From positions 124,001 to 188,000 of the forward strand of contig NZ_CP016545.1 in NCBI RefSeq assembly GCF_001687545.1: DNA of 64,000 nucleotides. Direction: 5' to 3'. How positions within the stretch are numbered: position 1 is the stretch's first letter; each line of letters starts with the position of its first letter. The notes below the pieces were generated by a model, which ran no database searches, was not told where the DNA came from, and saw only the letters and a program-made list of their open reading frames with translations. The translations under genes were made by a program, and so were the position numbers. The DNA comes from Paraurantiacibacter namhicola (GTDB lineage Bacteria; Pseudomonadota; Alphaproteobacteria; Sphingomonadales; Sphingomonadaceae). Below, piece by piece: positions 1 through 9,141 of this stretch.

Positions 1-89
1 TTCGATGGCGGAAAGTTCGCCCCGGCGATGGACAGGCCAACGCATGCCTTCCACCAGTGGATTGCAGGCAGGCTTCTGGAGGACGTTGG

Positions 90-1541
90 ATGACGGATGA
101 TTTCGCTGCAGACGGGCTTGCCCGCAACTTCGTCGCAGGCGAATGGCGCGGCGGTGATGGCGGTGAATCGATCGCAGTAGAGGATCCGGCGTCCGAAGAA
201 CGCGTGCTGGATGCGGCCATCGCCGGCAGCGAGAGCCTGGACGTTGCCATCGGCGCGGCGAAAGATTGCGTGGCCCGCGGCGCAATCTCGGACATGCTGC
301 CCGCCGAGCGCGCCGCCTTGCTGCGCCGTATCGCGGCCGAGATCCGCACCCTGGCGCAGAAAGGCAGCCCCTTGCTGGCGCGCGAGAGCGGCAAGCGGCT
401 GGAGGATGCGCAAGGCGAATTCGCCGAGGCTGCCGCCTATTTCGAATATTATTCCGGCCTCGCGGACAAGATCGAAGGCCGCTCGATACCCCTTGGTCCC
501 GGTCTTGCCGATTTCACGGTGCTGGAGCCGTATGGCATCTCGGCGCAGATCATTCCCTGGAATTACCCGGTCTCGCTCGCCGCGCGGTCTCTCGCCCCGG
601 CCCTCGCGGCGGGCAATTGCGCGATCCTGAAGGCCCCCGAGCTCGACCCGGCGGCACTGCTGATGCTGGGCCATGCTATCGATCGGGCGGGGGTTCCCAA
701 GGGCGCGGTCTCCATCCTCAACGGAATTGGCGCCGATCTTGGGGCCAGGCTGGTCAGATCGCCGGACGTCGACCAGATCGTCTTCACAGGCTCAGTCGCC
801 ACCGGGCAGGCCATACTCCATGCCGCCGCGGATATAGTCACGCCGGCCCTGGTCGAACTCGGCGGAAAGTCGGCAGCCATCGCTTATGCGGATGCCGATG
901 CGGACGCGCTGGTCGAGAGCGTCAAATGGGGCATCTTCAACAATGCCGGGCAGGTCTGCTCGGCCATGTCGCGTCTACTTGTCCATCGCTCGCGCCACGC
1001 AGAGATCATGGAGCGGCTGGTCGCCATGGCCGGATCGCTTAGCGTGGGTGACGGCCTGTCCAACCATGATCACACACCGCAGATCTCCGCCGCGCAGCTC
1101 GACCGGGTGGAGGCCATGGTCGCCCGTGCGCGCAGCGACGGACAGGAGGTCGCCACCGGCGGTGCGCGGATAGACCGGCCGGGGCATTTCATGGCGCCCA
1201 CCATCCTCGACAATGTCGACCCAGCCTCGCCGATCGCGCAGGAGGAGGTCTTCGGACCGGTCCTGTGTGTCACGCCGTTCGACAGCGAGGACGAGGCCAT
1301 CGCGCTTGCCAATGGCACCGAATTCGGGCTGGTCGCGGGCCTGTTCACGCGCGACATCGGCGTCGCGTTGCGAACGGCGAACCGGCTGCGTGCGGGCCAA
1401 GTCTTCGTCAACAAGTGGTTTGCCGGCGGCATCCAGACACCCTTCGGCGGCGTCGGAAAATCCGGTTTCGGGCGGGAGAAGGGCGCGGAGGCCCTGCTCA
1501 ATTACGTGCGCACGAAGAACATCGCCGTGGCGCTGGACTGA
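90..1541 (+). CDS. NAD(P)-dependent aldehyde dehydrogenase, possibly betaine aldehyde dehydrogenase
   Basis: Oxidises an aldehyde to the acid with NAD(P)+. The 483-aa length fits the ALDH superfamily. Visible motifs are the general-base ELGGKS (Glu about residue 256), the nucleophile in GQVCS (Cys about 290) and the C-terminal EEVFGPVL block. The ATG at 90 is preferred over an in-frame GTG at 57 because GGAGGA at 78-83 sits 6 nt before it. It opens a plus-strand trio with the M24 protein and an FAD oxidoreductase, beside a glycine betaine demethylation locus, so betaine aldehyde to glycine betaine is a plausible reaction (inference). Other aldehydes, including products of DMSP or sarcosine metabolism, cannot be excluded. 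Confidence 0.85.
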   Translation: MTDDFAADGLARNFVAGEWRGGDGGESIAVEDPASEERVLDAAIAGSESLDVAIGAAKDCVARGAISDMLPAERAALLRRIAAEIRTLAQKGSPLLARESGKRLEDAQGEFAEAAAYFEYYSGLADKIEGRSIPLGPGLADFTVLEPYGISAQIIPWNYPVSLAARSLAPALAAGNCAILKAPELDPAALLMLGHAIDRAGVPKGAVSILNGIGADLGARLVRSPDVDQIVFTGSVATGQAILHAAADIVTPALVELGGKSAAIAYADADADALVESVKWGIFNNAGQVCSAMSRLLVHRSRHAEIMERLVAMAGSLSVGDGLSNHDHTPQISAAQLDRVEAMVARARSDGQEVATGGARIDRPGHFMAPTILDNVDPASPIAQEEVFGPVLCVTPFDSEDEAIALANGTEFGLVAGLFTRDIGVALRTANRLRAGQVFVNKWFAGGIQTPFGGVGKSGFGREKGAEALLNYVRTKNIAVALD

Positions 1542-1550
1542 GCAGCCTCC

Positions 1551-2837
1551 ATGCGATCGCGCATCGGCCCGGGTGCGAGGACAACCGCCTCGGCTGGCAG
1601 CAAGAGCAGCGCGCCCAGCCGCATCGCCTTAAGCGAATGGGAGGCGCTTGACCTCATCCTGCCGGACCTGGACGCGATGCGCGCCTACCGCTTGGGTCGT
1701 GTCATTGACGAGATAAACCGGCGCGGCATCTCCGCCATGCTGTGCTTCGACCCGGTCAATATCCGCTACATCACCGATTGCCCCAACATGCAGCTCTGGG
1801 TCGCACACAACCCGTGCCGCGCGGTGCTGGTATCTGCCGCCGGGCGCGTGATCCTGTGGGACTTCAAGGGCTGCGCGCATCTCTCCGCAGACCTGCCGCT
1901 GGTGGGCGAGACGCGCGCGAGCGGGGGCGCGCCGGTCTTCAGCTACGGCGAGCACGCCGGCGTTCCCGCCGCGAGATTTGCGACCGAGGTCATGTATGTG
2001 CTGCGCGAAGCGGGCGGGGGCGGCGGGCGCCTCGCAATCGACCGCGCAGACCCTTCGGTCATCTTCGCATTCCAGCAATGCGGCGCCGCGCTTGCCGAGG
2101 GCCAACCCGCAATGGAGCGCGCCCGCGAGATCAAGTCCGCCGACGAGATTGCCGCGATACGCTGCGCCATCGCTGCCTGTGACGCGAGCGTCGCCGAAAT
2201 GCGGGAAGCCTTCCAGCCCGGAATCAGCGAGGTGGAGCTGTGGTCCCACCTCCACGCCGGCAACATCAAGCGCGGCGGCGAATGGATCGAAACGCGGCTG
2301 CTGACCTCGGGCCCGCGCACCAACCCATGGTACCAGGAATGCAGCGGGCGCATCATCGAGGCTGGCGACATCGTTGCCTTCGATACGGACCTGATCGGCG
2401 CCTACGGTTACTGCGTCGATTATTCGCGCAGCTGGCTGGCAGGGGATGGCAAGCCATCAGACCACCAGCGGCGCCTGAGCGACATCGCCCTCGCCCATGT
2501 CGCTCACAATGCCGCGCTGATCGTCCCCGGCACCAGCTTTGCCGAGATTAGTGCGCAGGCCCACCGCCTGCCCGAAGAGTTCCGTGCGCACAGGTACAGC
2601 GTCCTGGCGCACGGTGTCGGTATGGCGGACGAATGCCCGGCAATCCGCTATCCCGAGGACTCGGACGAAACCGATCCGCAAGGCCTGGTGAAGCCCGGCA
2701 TGGTGTTCGCGGTGGAGGCCTTCGTCGGCTCCGAACACGGCGGCGAAGGGGTGAAGCACGAGGACATGGTACTGGTCATCGATACGGGGAACGAGCGGCT
2801 GACCCACTTCCCGATCGACCCGGCTTTCGCGTGCTGA
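1551..2837 (+). CDS. M24-fold protein, DddP-like (candidate DMSP lyase)
   Basis: A 428-aa creatinase/prolidase-like protein. All five M24 metal ligands appear present: the two Asp of FDTDLIGAYGYCVDYS, His of HGVGM, Glu of FAVEAF and Glu of KHEDMV. The stretches GGEWIETRLL, SGPRTNPW and NMQLW look, from memory, like the DddP clade, which cleaves dimethylsulfoniopropionate to DMS and acrylate rather than peptides. It follows the ALDH gene by 9 nt, so they are probably cotranscribed. The start is uncertain: no strong ribosome binding site precedes 1551, but the N-terminal length suits the family. Alternatives are Xaa-Pro peptidase or another M24 hydrolase acting on a methylated compound. Confidence 0.7.
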   Translation: MRSRIGPGARTTASAGSKSSAPSRIALSEWEALDLILPDLDAMRAYRLGRVIDEINRRGISAMLCFDPVNIRYITDCPNMQLWVAHNPCRAVLVSAAGRVILWDFKGCAHLSADLPLVGETRASGGAPVFSYGEHAGVPAARFATEVMYVLREAGGGGGRLAIDRADPSVIFAFQQCGAALAEGQPAMERAREIKSADEIAAIRCAIAACDASVAEMREAFQPGISEVELWSHLHAGNIKRGGEWIETRLLTSGPRTNPWYQECSGRIIEAGDIVAFDTDLIGAYGYCVDYSRSWLAGDGKPSDHQRRLSDIALAHVAHNAALIVPGTSFAEISAQAHRLPEEFRAHRYSVLAHGVGMADECPAIRYPEDSDETDPQGLVKPGMVFAVEAFVGSEHGGEGVKHEDMVLVIDTGNERLTHFPIDPAFAC

Positions 2838-2953
2838 GCTGGCCAAGCATTTCTGTTCGCTGCCATCAGAGGCCGTGATGCAAGGCTTCGGCAATTGGCC
2901 TGCGGCACCGGCAATGGCACGCTGCACGCCAGGCGATTGAGGAGCGCTGCGCA

Positions 2954-4300
2954 ATGACCCTTCCCGAACATGCCCCATATGTGATCGTCGGTGCCGGCGT
3001 GCATGGCCTCTCGGTCGCCTATCACCTCGCGGTGATGCTGCGCGAACGCGGGCTTGGCTCTGGCGAGGATATCGTGATCGTCGACAAGGGCGATGTGGGG
3101 TCGGGCGCATCGGGCATCGCCTGCGGCGTGGTGCGCAACAACTACTTCCAGCCTGCCATGCGCGAGCTGATGGCGCATTCGGTCGAGGTCTGGGAGGAAG
3201 ATGCCGAGACCTACAGCTACCACCCGGTAGGCTACATGCAGATCTCGCCCGAAAGCATGCATGAAGATGTCGCCTCGATCTACGATCAGCAGAAGGCCAT
3301 CGGCTACGACAGCACCTTCGTAGAAGGGGAAGGCGACAGCGCGCGTTACATGCAATCGATCTTTTCCGACTGGCAGGCCAAGGGGATCACCTCCGTCCTG
3401 CATGAGAAGAAGGGGGGCTACGCCAACAATATGCTGGCGATGAAGGGCGTCTGGAAAAAGGCCGAGAGCGAAGGCGTGCGGCTGCTTGGCGGCACGACGG
3501 TTACCGGCTTTCGCGCCGCCAGCGGCAATTCCTCCGCAATCGAGGCGGTGCTGACGGACCGCGGCGAAATCCGCTGCGACCAGGTGGTTATCGGCGCCGG
3601 TCCGTGGGTGCGCGACATGTGGTCGATGCTGGAACTGCCGCAGACCATCGAAGTGCGCGGCAGTGATGGCACGCTGCACCAAGGCGTTCCCATGTGGAAG
3701 TTCTGGCAGCTGGAAGAAGGCGTTCTGGCGGTCGATCCCGAGATCCAGAAGACCAATGACGGGGCCATGCCGCCCGTCATCCATATCGATACCGACGCCC
3801 CGCTCTATTCCACGGTGGACGGATCGCTGATCACCAACGAGCTGTGGGGCATCTATTACAAGCCGGATTTCAACTTCAACGGCATCCAGGGCGGCGCCAT
3901 GCCCTACGAGGTGACGACCCCGGCGGAAGAGCTGGCGATCGACCCCTACGGTCCGGCGAGCCCGGAGTGGATTTCCTCGCCCGATTTCGCGGTGATGTGG
4001 GTTTCCGCCCTCGCCCATTGCCAGAAGCGTTTCGAAGGCCGCATGGCCGATTACCACAAGGAGCCCTCTGGCGGCGTCGGCTGCTTCACGCCCGACAGCT
4101 TCCCTGTGATCGACGTGTTCCGCGACAACGCCTGGGTGATCGCGGACAGCAATCACGGCTACAAGATGATCGGCGTCGGCAAGCTGGTAGCGCAGGAAAT
4201 CCTTGGCGAGAAAAGCCGCCTGCTCGAACCCTTCCGCTTCGCGCGCTACGAGGAAGGCAAGCTGCACCCCGTCTCCAACAGCCCCTATCCCTGGAGCTGA
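2954..4300 (+). CDS. DAO-family FAD-dependent oxidoreductase
   Basis: A 448-aa flavoprotein of the D-amino-acid oxidase / N-methylglycine oxidase fold. The Rossmann motif GAGVHG is at residues 13-18, and the C-terminal NHGYKMIGVGK segment is the usual second FAD-contact region. GAGGAG at 2939-2944 supports the ATG. It most likely oxidises a secondary or tertiary amine or N-methyl amino acid. The substrate cannot be read from sequence, but its place between the DddP-like gene and the corrinoid methyltransferase operon points to methylated-glycine metabolism. It is separate from the dimethylglycine dehydrogenase-like protein and SoxAB encoded further along. It converges on the methyltransferase gene with a 21-nt gap. 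Confidence 0.75.
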   Translation: MTLPEHAPYVIVGAGVHGLSVAYHLAVMLRERGLGSGEDIVIVDKGDVGSGASGIACGVVRNNYFQPAMRELMAHSVEVWEEDAETYSYHPVGYMQISPESMHEDVASIYDQQKAIGYDSTFVEGEGDSARYMQSIFSDWQAKGITSVLHEKKGGYANNMLAMKGVWKKAESEGVRLLGGTTVTGFRAASGNSSAIEAVLTDRGEIRCDQVVIGAGPWVRDMWSMLELPQTIEVRGSDGTLHQGVPMWKFWQLEEGVLAVDPEIQKTNDGAMPPVIHIDTDAPLYSTVDGSLITNELWGIYYKPDFNFNGIQGGAMPYEVTTPAEELAIDPYGPASPEWISSPDFAVMWVSALAHCQKRFEGRMADYHKEPSGGVGCFTPDSFPVIDVFRDNAWVIADSNHGYKMIGVGKLVAQEILGEKSRLLEPFRFARYEEGKLHPVSNSPYPWS

Positions 4301-4321
4301 TGGAGCGGGGGCAGGCAGGCC

Positions 4322-5857
4322 TCAGCTGATATTCGAATCCGGGAAGCTCGCCTTGCGGGTTTCCATGAACTCCACCAGCCGCGCGTCGATTTCCGGGTCG
4401 AGCGCGGGCGGTACGTAATCGGAAAGCAGCTGTTTATAGAGCTTCTCCGCACGGTCTTCCGCGCTGAGCGAGCCGTCCTCGACCCACTGCTCGTAGCTGT
4501 TGTTGTCGGCGATGGTGGAGCGGTAGAAGGCGCTCTTGAAGTTTGCCTGCGTGTGGCTGCAACCAAGGAAATGCTGGCCGGGGCCGACTTCGCGCAGTGC
4601 GTCCATCGCCTGTCCGTTCTCCGTCATGTCCACGCCATTGGCATAGACCGCCATCATGGCCGCCTGGTCGCAGTCCATCACGAATTTCTCGTACCCCATG
4701 GCGAGCCCGCCTTCGAGCCAGCCAGCCGTGTGCAGCATGAAGTTCACGCCCGCGAGCAGGCCCTGCTGCAGCGTATTGGCAGCTTCGTAAGCCGCCTGCG
4801 CGTCGGGCACCTTGGACGCGGTAAAGCCGCCCGCGCTGCGGAACGGCACGCCAAGGCGGCGGGCCAGCGCCGCGCCGGTGTTGATGACCAGCGAAGCCTC
4901 CGGCGAACCGAAGGTCGGCGCGCCGGACTGCATGGACATGGAGCTGACGAAATTGCCGTAGATAACCGGCGCGCCGGGGCGCACGAGCTGGGCGAGCGAC
5001 ATGCCGACCATGCCCTCGGCCAGCGACTGCGCGGCCACTGCGGCCACCGTTACCGGGCTCATCGCGCCTGCCACGATGAAGGGGCTGACCATCACGGCCT
5101 GGTTGTGCTTGGCATAGACCTTCAGCGAACCGAGCATGGTGTCATCGAAGGTCATGGGCGAATTGGCGTTGATCAGATTGATCAGCACGCAGTTCTGGTC
5201 GACGAAATCGTCGCCGAATACGATCTTGGCCATGGCGACCGAATCCTCGGCGCGGTCGGGGTGCGTGACCGAACCCATGAAGGCCTTGTCGCTGTATTTG
5301 ATGTGGCTGTAGACCATGTCGAAATGGCGCTTGTTCACCGGCAGGTCGACCGGTTCGCAGATCGTGCCACCCGAATGGTGCAGGCTGTCCGCCATGTAAG
5401 CCAGCTTCACGAAATTGCGGAAGTCCTCGATCGTCGCGTAGCGGCGGCCTTCCTCGCGCGAATAGACGAAGGGGGAGCCGTAAGCCGGGACGAGCACGGT
5501 GTTGTCGCCGCCGATCTCTACATTGTTGGCCGGGTTGCGGGCGTGCTGCGTGAACTGCCTGGGCGCGGTGGCCTGGATGAGGTTACGGCACATGCCGCGC
5601 GGGAAGCGCACGCGCTCGCCATCGGCGGTCGCGCCGGCCTTGACGAAGATCTCGATGGTTTCCGGGTCGTCCTTGATGTCGATCCCGATCTCGGAGAGGA
5701 TCGTCTCGGCATTATCCTCGATTGTCGCCAGGTCGGCATCGCCCAGCACCTCATAGGGCGGGATCTTGCGCTTGATATAGGCTGCGCGCGGCTGTGCCTC
5801 GGCAGCATTGGCTGCGGCGCGGCCGCGGCGGCCCCCGGAACGTCCTTCTCTCGCCAT
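4322..5857 (-). CDS. MttB-superfamily corrinoid methyltransferase, MtgB-like (probable glycine betaine methyltransferase)
   Basis: Probably transfers a methyl group from a quaternary amine, most likely glycine betaine, to the Co(I) corrinoid protein encoded upstream. The 511-aa product belongs to the trimethylamine methyltransferase superfamily (ALDPEI near the C-terminus, long TIM-barrel body). The frame has no internal stop, so it is a non-pyrrolysine member like MtgB rather than true MttB. The first 30 residues are a basic Gly/Arg/Ala-rich extension. AGGAAGGA lies just upstream of the ATG at 5857. It is the last gene of an eight-gene operon and follows the RamA-like gene by 14 nt. The substrate is inferred from the neighbouring betaine, dimethylglycine and sarcosine genes; carnitine or proline betaine are alternatives. 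Confidence 0.85.
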   Translation of the reverse strand: MAREGRSGGRRGRAAANAAEAQPRAAYIKRKIPPYEVLGDADLATIEDNAETILSEIGIDIKDDPETIEIFVKAGATADGERVRFPRGMCRNLIQATAPRQFTQHARNPANNVEIGGDNTVLVPAYGSPFVYSREEGRRYATIEDFRNFVKLAYMADSLHHSGGTICEPVDLPVNKRHFDMVYSHIKYSDKAFMGSVTHPDRAEDSVAMAKIVFGDDFVDQNCVLINLINANSPMTFDDTMLGSLKVYAKHNQAVMVSPFIVAGAMSPVTVAAVAAQSLAEGMVGMSLAQLVRPGAPVIYGNFVSSMSMQSGAPTFGSPEASLVINTGAALARRLGVPFRSAGGFTASKVPDAQAAYEAANTLQQGLLAGVNFMLHTAGWLEGGLAMGYEKFVMDCDQAAMMAVYANGVDMTENGQAMDALREVGPGQHFLGCSHTQANFKSAFYRSTIADNNSYEQWVEDGSLSAEDRAEKLYKQLLSDYVPPALDPEIDARLVEFMETRKASFPDSNIS

Positions 5858-5871
5858 GGTAATGGTCCTTC

Positions 5872-7824
5872 CTATGCTGTCCTGTCGCGCGAGCGGCGCC
5901 GGCGGCCCCGCCCCTGCTGGTTTTCATCATTCGATTGCGGGGCGGAGGGGAATGCCATCGCCTCCACGAAATAGTCCTGGAACTTGGGTTCGGTCGCGGT
6001 CTCGACCTTTTCGATATGGCGCACCGCCTCGACCAGTTTCTGCTGCTCGGCGCGGTTGAACATCGCCATGGCCGCGCCCATCCCTGCGGCATTGCCGATG
6101 GATCGGATCTGGTCCGCCTCGGCCCCCGGGATGATGCCGATGCGCGCGACGTAGGAGGAATCGAGGTGGTTGCCGAAAGCGCCGGCCAGCAGCACCTCGT
6201 CGAAGCTCTCGCAGCCCAAATGGTCGGTCAGCAACCGCACGCCCGCCGCCAGAGCTGCCTTGGCCAGCTGCACACTGCGGATATCGGTCTGCTTGATCCA
6301 GATCTGCGCGCCCGGCTGGTCGACCAGCAGGAACTTCCAGCTCTTCCCGTCCTGCACGAAGCGCGCAGGGCATGCTTCAGGGCGGAACAGGCCGCCCCGG
6401 TCGATGAAGCCGGCATCCGCCAGTTCCACCATCACTTCGAAGATGCCGGAACCGCAGATGCCGCTGACGCGGTGCGGCAGGGCCGATCCGTCGCTGTCGG
6501 AATTCCATTCGTCATGGCCGATGATGCGGACCCTGGCGGAGCCTGTCGCAGGATCGATCCGTACGCGCTCGATCGCGCCCTTGCTGGCGCGCACCCCGGC
6601 GCTGATCTCCGCGCCTTCGAAGGCGGGGCCCGTGGGGGAGGACGCCGCGGCGACCTTCCCGCCGTGGCTCAGCACGATTTCCGCATTGGTGCCGATATCG
6701 ACCAGCAGGACGCTGCGGCCCTCCATCGCGTCGATCTGCGTAAGATACGCGCCTGTCGTATCCGCCCCCACATGCCCGCCGATCAGCGGCAGCATGGTAA
6801 CACGCGCGCTTTCCGATATGCCGAGGTCGAGCAGGCGGGCGGGCACCTGGAACTGGTCCTTGACGGCCAGCGTGAAGGGCGCCTGGCCAAGCTCCACCGG
6901 AGAGATGCCGAGGAACAGGTGGTGCATGATGGGATTCCCCACTGCGACCACTTCCAGGATCTGGTTTTGGCCCAGGCTCAGCGTCACCCGCGCCTGCTCC
7001 AGCATGGCGGCGACCTGCTCGCGCACGGCCTTGGTCAGCTTCTCCTCACCGCCCTTGTTGAGCATGCAGTAGGACACGCGGCTCATCAGGTCCTCGCCGA
7101 AGCGGATCTGCGGGTTCATCGCGCTCGCCTCATAGGCCAGCTCGCCCTGCGAGAGATCGTAGACATAAAGCGCGATGGAGGTCGAACCGATGTCGATTGC
7201 CGCGCCGTAGACGTGGAACATCTCCGGCGGCCAGATGTCGATGATTTCCCGGTCGTCGCGCACCACCGCGATCAGCCGCCGGTTGTTCTTCGCCAGGATC
7301 GGCTGCAGCTTCACCAGCGTGCGATGCTTGGGCGAAGCTTCGATCCCGAACCGGCGCAGGGCGGCGCTCAGCGCCTCGGCATCGGAGGGGTTATCGTCGA
7401 GCTCCTGCTGCGGCAGCTCTAGCATGTGAAGCGTGACGGCCGGTGCGAGATCGGTCAGGAAGGCGACCGAGGTCTTGGAAATACTGGTGTCGTATTCGCG
7501 CGCGTCGGCGGGCACATCCACCACCACATCGCCCAGGACGCGTGCGCGGCAGGCCAGCCGGCGGCCGGGTTGCAGCCGCCCCTTCTCTATTGCCCGCTTC
7601 TCGCTGTCGGTGAAATCGGACAGGGCATCTTCACCCACGGTGATGCCGTATTTCGCGTGGCTGCCCGGCTCCACTTCCACCTGGCAGCGGTTGCACATGC
7701 CCTTGCCGCCGCAGATGGATTGCAGGTCCACGCCGGCGGCCAGCGCAACGTCGTAAACGGTGTCCTCACCGCTGGCCGTGGCGCGGATGCCGGAAGGCGT
7801 GAAGATGACCTTGTGCTGCGTCAT
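5872..7824 (-). CDS. RamA-like corrinoid activation protein (2Fe-2S ferredoxin plus ASKHA domain)
   Basis: Expected to use electrons and ATP to return an inactivated Co(II) corrinoid protein to Co(I). The N-terminal plant-type ferredoxin domain has Cys38, Cys44, Cys47 and Cys92 (C-x5-C-x2-C...C). The rest is the DUF4445 / ASKHA ATPase region, with DIGSTSIALYVYD and LVDIGTNAEIVL as phosphate-binding loops. The ATG at 7824, with GAGG a few bases upstream, is preferred over the in-frame start at 7875, which would overlap the GFA gene. The product is 650 aa, usual for this family. It lies between the GFA and methyltransferase genes in the same operon. RamA-type proteins are best known from anaerobes; here it sits in an apparently aerobic genome. 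Confidence 0.88.
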   Translation of the reverse strand: MTQHKVIFTPSGIRATASGEDTVYDVALAAGVDLQSICGGKGMCNRCQVEVEPGSHAKYGITVGEDALSDFTDSEKRAIEKGRLQPGRRLACRARVLGDVVVDVPADAREYDTSISKTSVAFLTDLAPAVTLHMLELPQQELDDNPSDAEALSAALRRFGIEASPKHRTLVKLQPILAKNNRRLIAVVRDDREIIDIWPPEMFHVYGAAIDIGSTSIALYVYDLSQGELAYEASAMNPQIRFGEDLMSRVSYCMLNKGGEEKLTKAVREQVAAMLEQARVTLSLGQNQILEVVAVGNPIMHHLFLGISPVELGQAPFTLAVKDQFQVPARLLDLGISESARVTMLPLIGGHVGADTTGAYLTQIDAMEGRSVLLVDIGTNAEIVLSHGGKVAAASSPTGPAFEGAEISAGVRASKGAIERVRIDPATGSARVRIIGHDEWNSDSDGSALPHRVSGICGSGIFEVMVELADAGFIDRGGLFRPEACPARFVQDGKSWKFLLVDQPGAQIWIKQTDIRSVQLAKAALAAGVRLLTDHLGCESFDEVLLAGAFGNHLDSSYVARIGIIPGAEADQIRSIGNAAGMGAAMAMFNRAEQQKLVEAVRHIEKVETATEPKFQDYFVEAMAFPSAPQSNDENQQGRGRRRRSRDRTA

Positions 7825-7831
7825 GCGTGCC

Positions 7832-8230
7832 TCAGCAGCCTCCCGATGGCTGTCCGGGCCATGCGGGCAACCCATCGGTCACATCGTAATAATCGCCCTT
7901 TTCGGCGGTGAAGATATGGCCGGGCGTGGCGAGACCTGCAGTGTCGTCCAGGCTTCCGGCCAGGACACTGATGGTCTTGCCCGCGCGCTGGCGCCAGAAC
8001 AGCGGCGTGCCGCATTGCCGGCAGCGCGCAAGCTCCGACGATCCGGAATGCGGCGTCCAGGAAATCAGCCCGTCCCAGTCCAGCTCTCCATTCCCGGTGC
8101 GGCAGGCGGCCATGTAATGCCCGGTGACATGGCGGCACTGCCGGCAATGGCAGTACCAGATGTCGCGCAGCCCCTCTGCGCGGTAAGTCACATTACCGCA
8201 GAGGCACTGCCCGGTGCGCAGGTCAGCCAC
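7832..8230 (-). CDS. GFA-family (glutathione-dependent formaldehyde-activating-like) zinc protein
   Basis: A 132-aa protein of the GFA/CENP-V fold. Zinc ligands are visible as CLC (Cys9, Cys11), CHCRQC (Cys27, 29, 32) and CRQC (Cys70, 73). Members have been proposed to bind glutathione and formaldehyde, though most are biochemically unassigned. The gene overlaps the upstream methyltransferase by 8 nt and ends 7 nt before the RamA-like gene, so it is an integral operon member. Because dimethylglycine and sarcosine oxidation can release formaldehyde when tetrahydrofolate is limiting, a detoxifying or formaldehyde-channelling role is plausible (inference). Confidence 0.85.
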   Translation of the reverse strand: MADLRTGQCLCGNVTYRAEGLRDIWYCHCRQCRHVTGHYMAACRTGNGELDWDGLISWTPHSGSSELARCRQCGTPLFWRQRAGKTISVLAGSLDDTAGLATPGHIFTAEKGDYYDVTDGLPAWPGQPSGGC

Positions 8231-9128
8231 GGCGGCGGCGGCTGCCGCGACGACCGCCCCGGCCCTCGCCTTCGCCTTCGGCAGGCGGTTCGCGGTAAGT
8301 CTTGATCCAATTGGCGCAATTGGGATCGTTGCCGTTCAGCACGTCCGCCGCCTTGATGGCGGGGACCAGCCCTTCATGCAGCGGGTTCAGGATCGCGCTG
8401 GTCATGCCGGCGCATTGCAGCATGGGCAGGAAGCTGTTGTTGATGGCGTGCCGGTTGGGCAGGCCGAAACCGACATTCGATGCCCCGCAGGTGGTGTTGA
8501 CGCCCAGCTCCTCGCGAAGGCGGCGGATCAGGCGGAACACGTCCTTGCCCGCGGAATTGATGGCGCCGATCGGCATGACCAGCGGGTCCACCACGACGTC
8601 CTGCGGCTTGATCCCGTGGTCCTGCGCACGCTCCACGATCAGCTTGGCGATCTTGAAACGCTCGTCCGGATCTTCCGAGATGCCGGTCTCGTCATTGGAA
8701 ATGGCGACCACGGCGGCATCGTATTTCTTCACCAGCGGCAAAACGCGTTCCATCACTTCGCTTTCGGCCGTGGTGGAGTTGACCAGAGCGCGGCCCTGGT
8801 AAGCCGCAAGCCCGGACTCCAGCGCTTCGATGATGGAGCTGTCGATGCACAGCGGCACGTCGGTCACCGACTGCACCAGCTGGACCACCTCGGCGAGGAT
8901 CTTCGGCTCGTCCGCCAGCGGGATGCCAGCGTTGACGTCCAGCATCTGTGCGCCCGCTTCCACCTGCGCCAGCGCATCGGCCTGGACGCGCGAATAGTCG
9001 CCTTCCATCATTTCGGCGGCGAGCAGCTTGCGCCCGGTGGGATTGATCCGCTCCCCGATCATCACGAAGGGCTGGTCGAAGCCGATGATGACTTCCTTTG
9101 AGGCGGAACTGAGTACGGTTCGTGACAT
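8223..9128 (-). CDS. Methyl-corrinoid:tetrahydrofolate methyltransferase, MtgA-like pterin-binding protein
   Basis: Moves the methyl group from the methylated corrinoid protein to tetrahydrofolate. The 301-aa product has the pterin-binding TIM barrel of the MtgA/AcsE/MetH family: GERINPTGRK (20s), the DVNAG motif (about 64-68), CIDSS, AISNDETG and the conserved GASNVGFGLP segment. The last 20 residues are a Gly/Arg-rich basic tail that overlaps the GFA start by 8 nt. It follows the MetF-like gene by 13 nt. Together with the corrinoid protein and the MttB-like enzyme it forms a complete three-component methyl transfer chain. Confidence 0.88.
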   Translation of the reverse strand: MSRTVLSSASKEVIIGFDQPFVMIGERINPTGRKLLAAEMMEGDYSRVQADALAQVEAGAQMLDVNAGIPLADEPKILAEVVQLVQSVTDVPLCIDSSIIEALESGLAAYQGRALVNSTTAESEVMERVLPLVKKYDAAVVAISNDETGISEDPDERFKIAKLIVERAQDHGIKPQDVVVDPLVMPIGAINSAGKDVFRLIRRLREELGVNTTCGASNVGFGLPNRHAINNSFLPMLQCAGMTSAILNPLHEGLVPAIKAADVLNGNDPNCANWIKTYREPPAEGEGEGRGGRRGSRRRRG

Positions 9129-9141
9129 GCGGGGTGGGTCC

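Noticed and set aside
2648-4267. 539-codon minus-strand frame opposite the FAD oxidoreductase gene
   Set aside because: Antisense shadow; the plus-strand gene has a Shine-Dalgarno site and FAD motifs.
4322-5857. Pyrrolysine-type trimethylamine methyltransferase (MttB proper)
   Set aside because: The frame has no internal TAG, so it is a non-pyrrolysine superfamily member.
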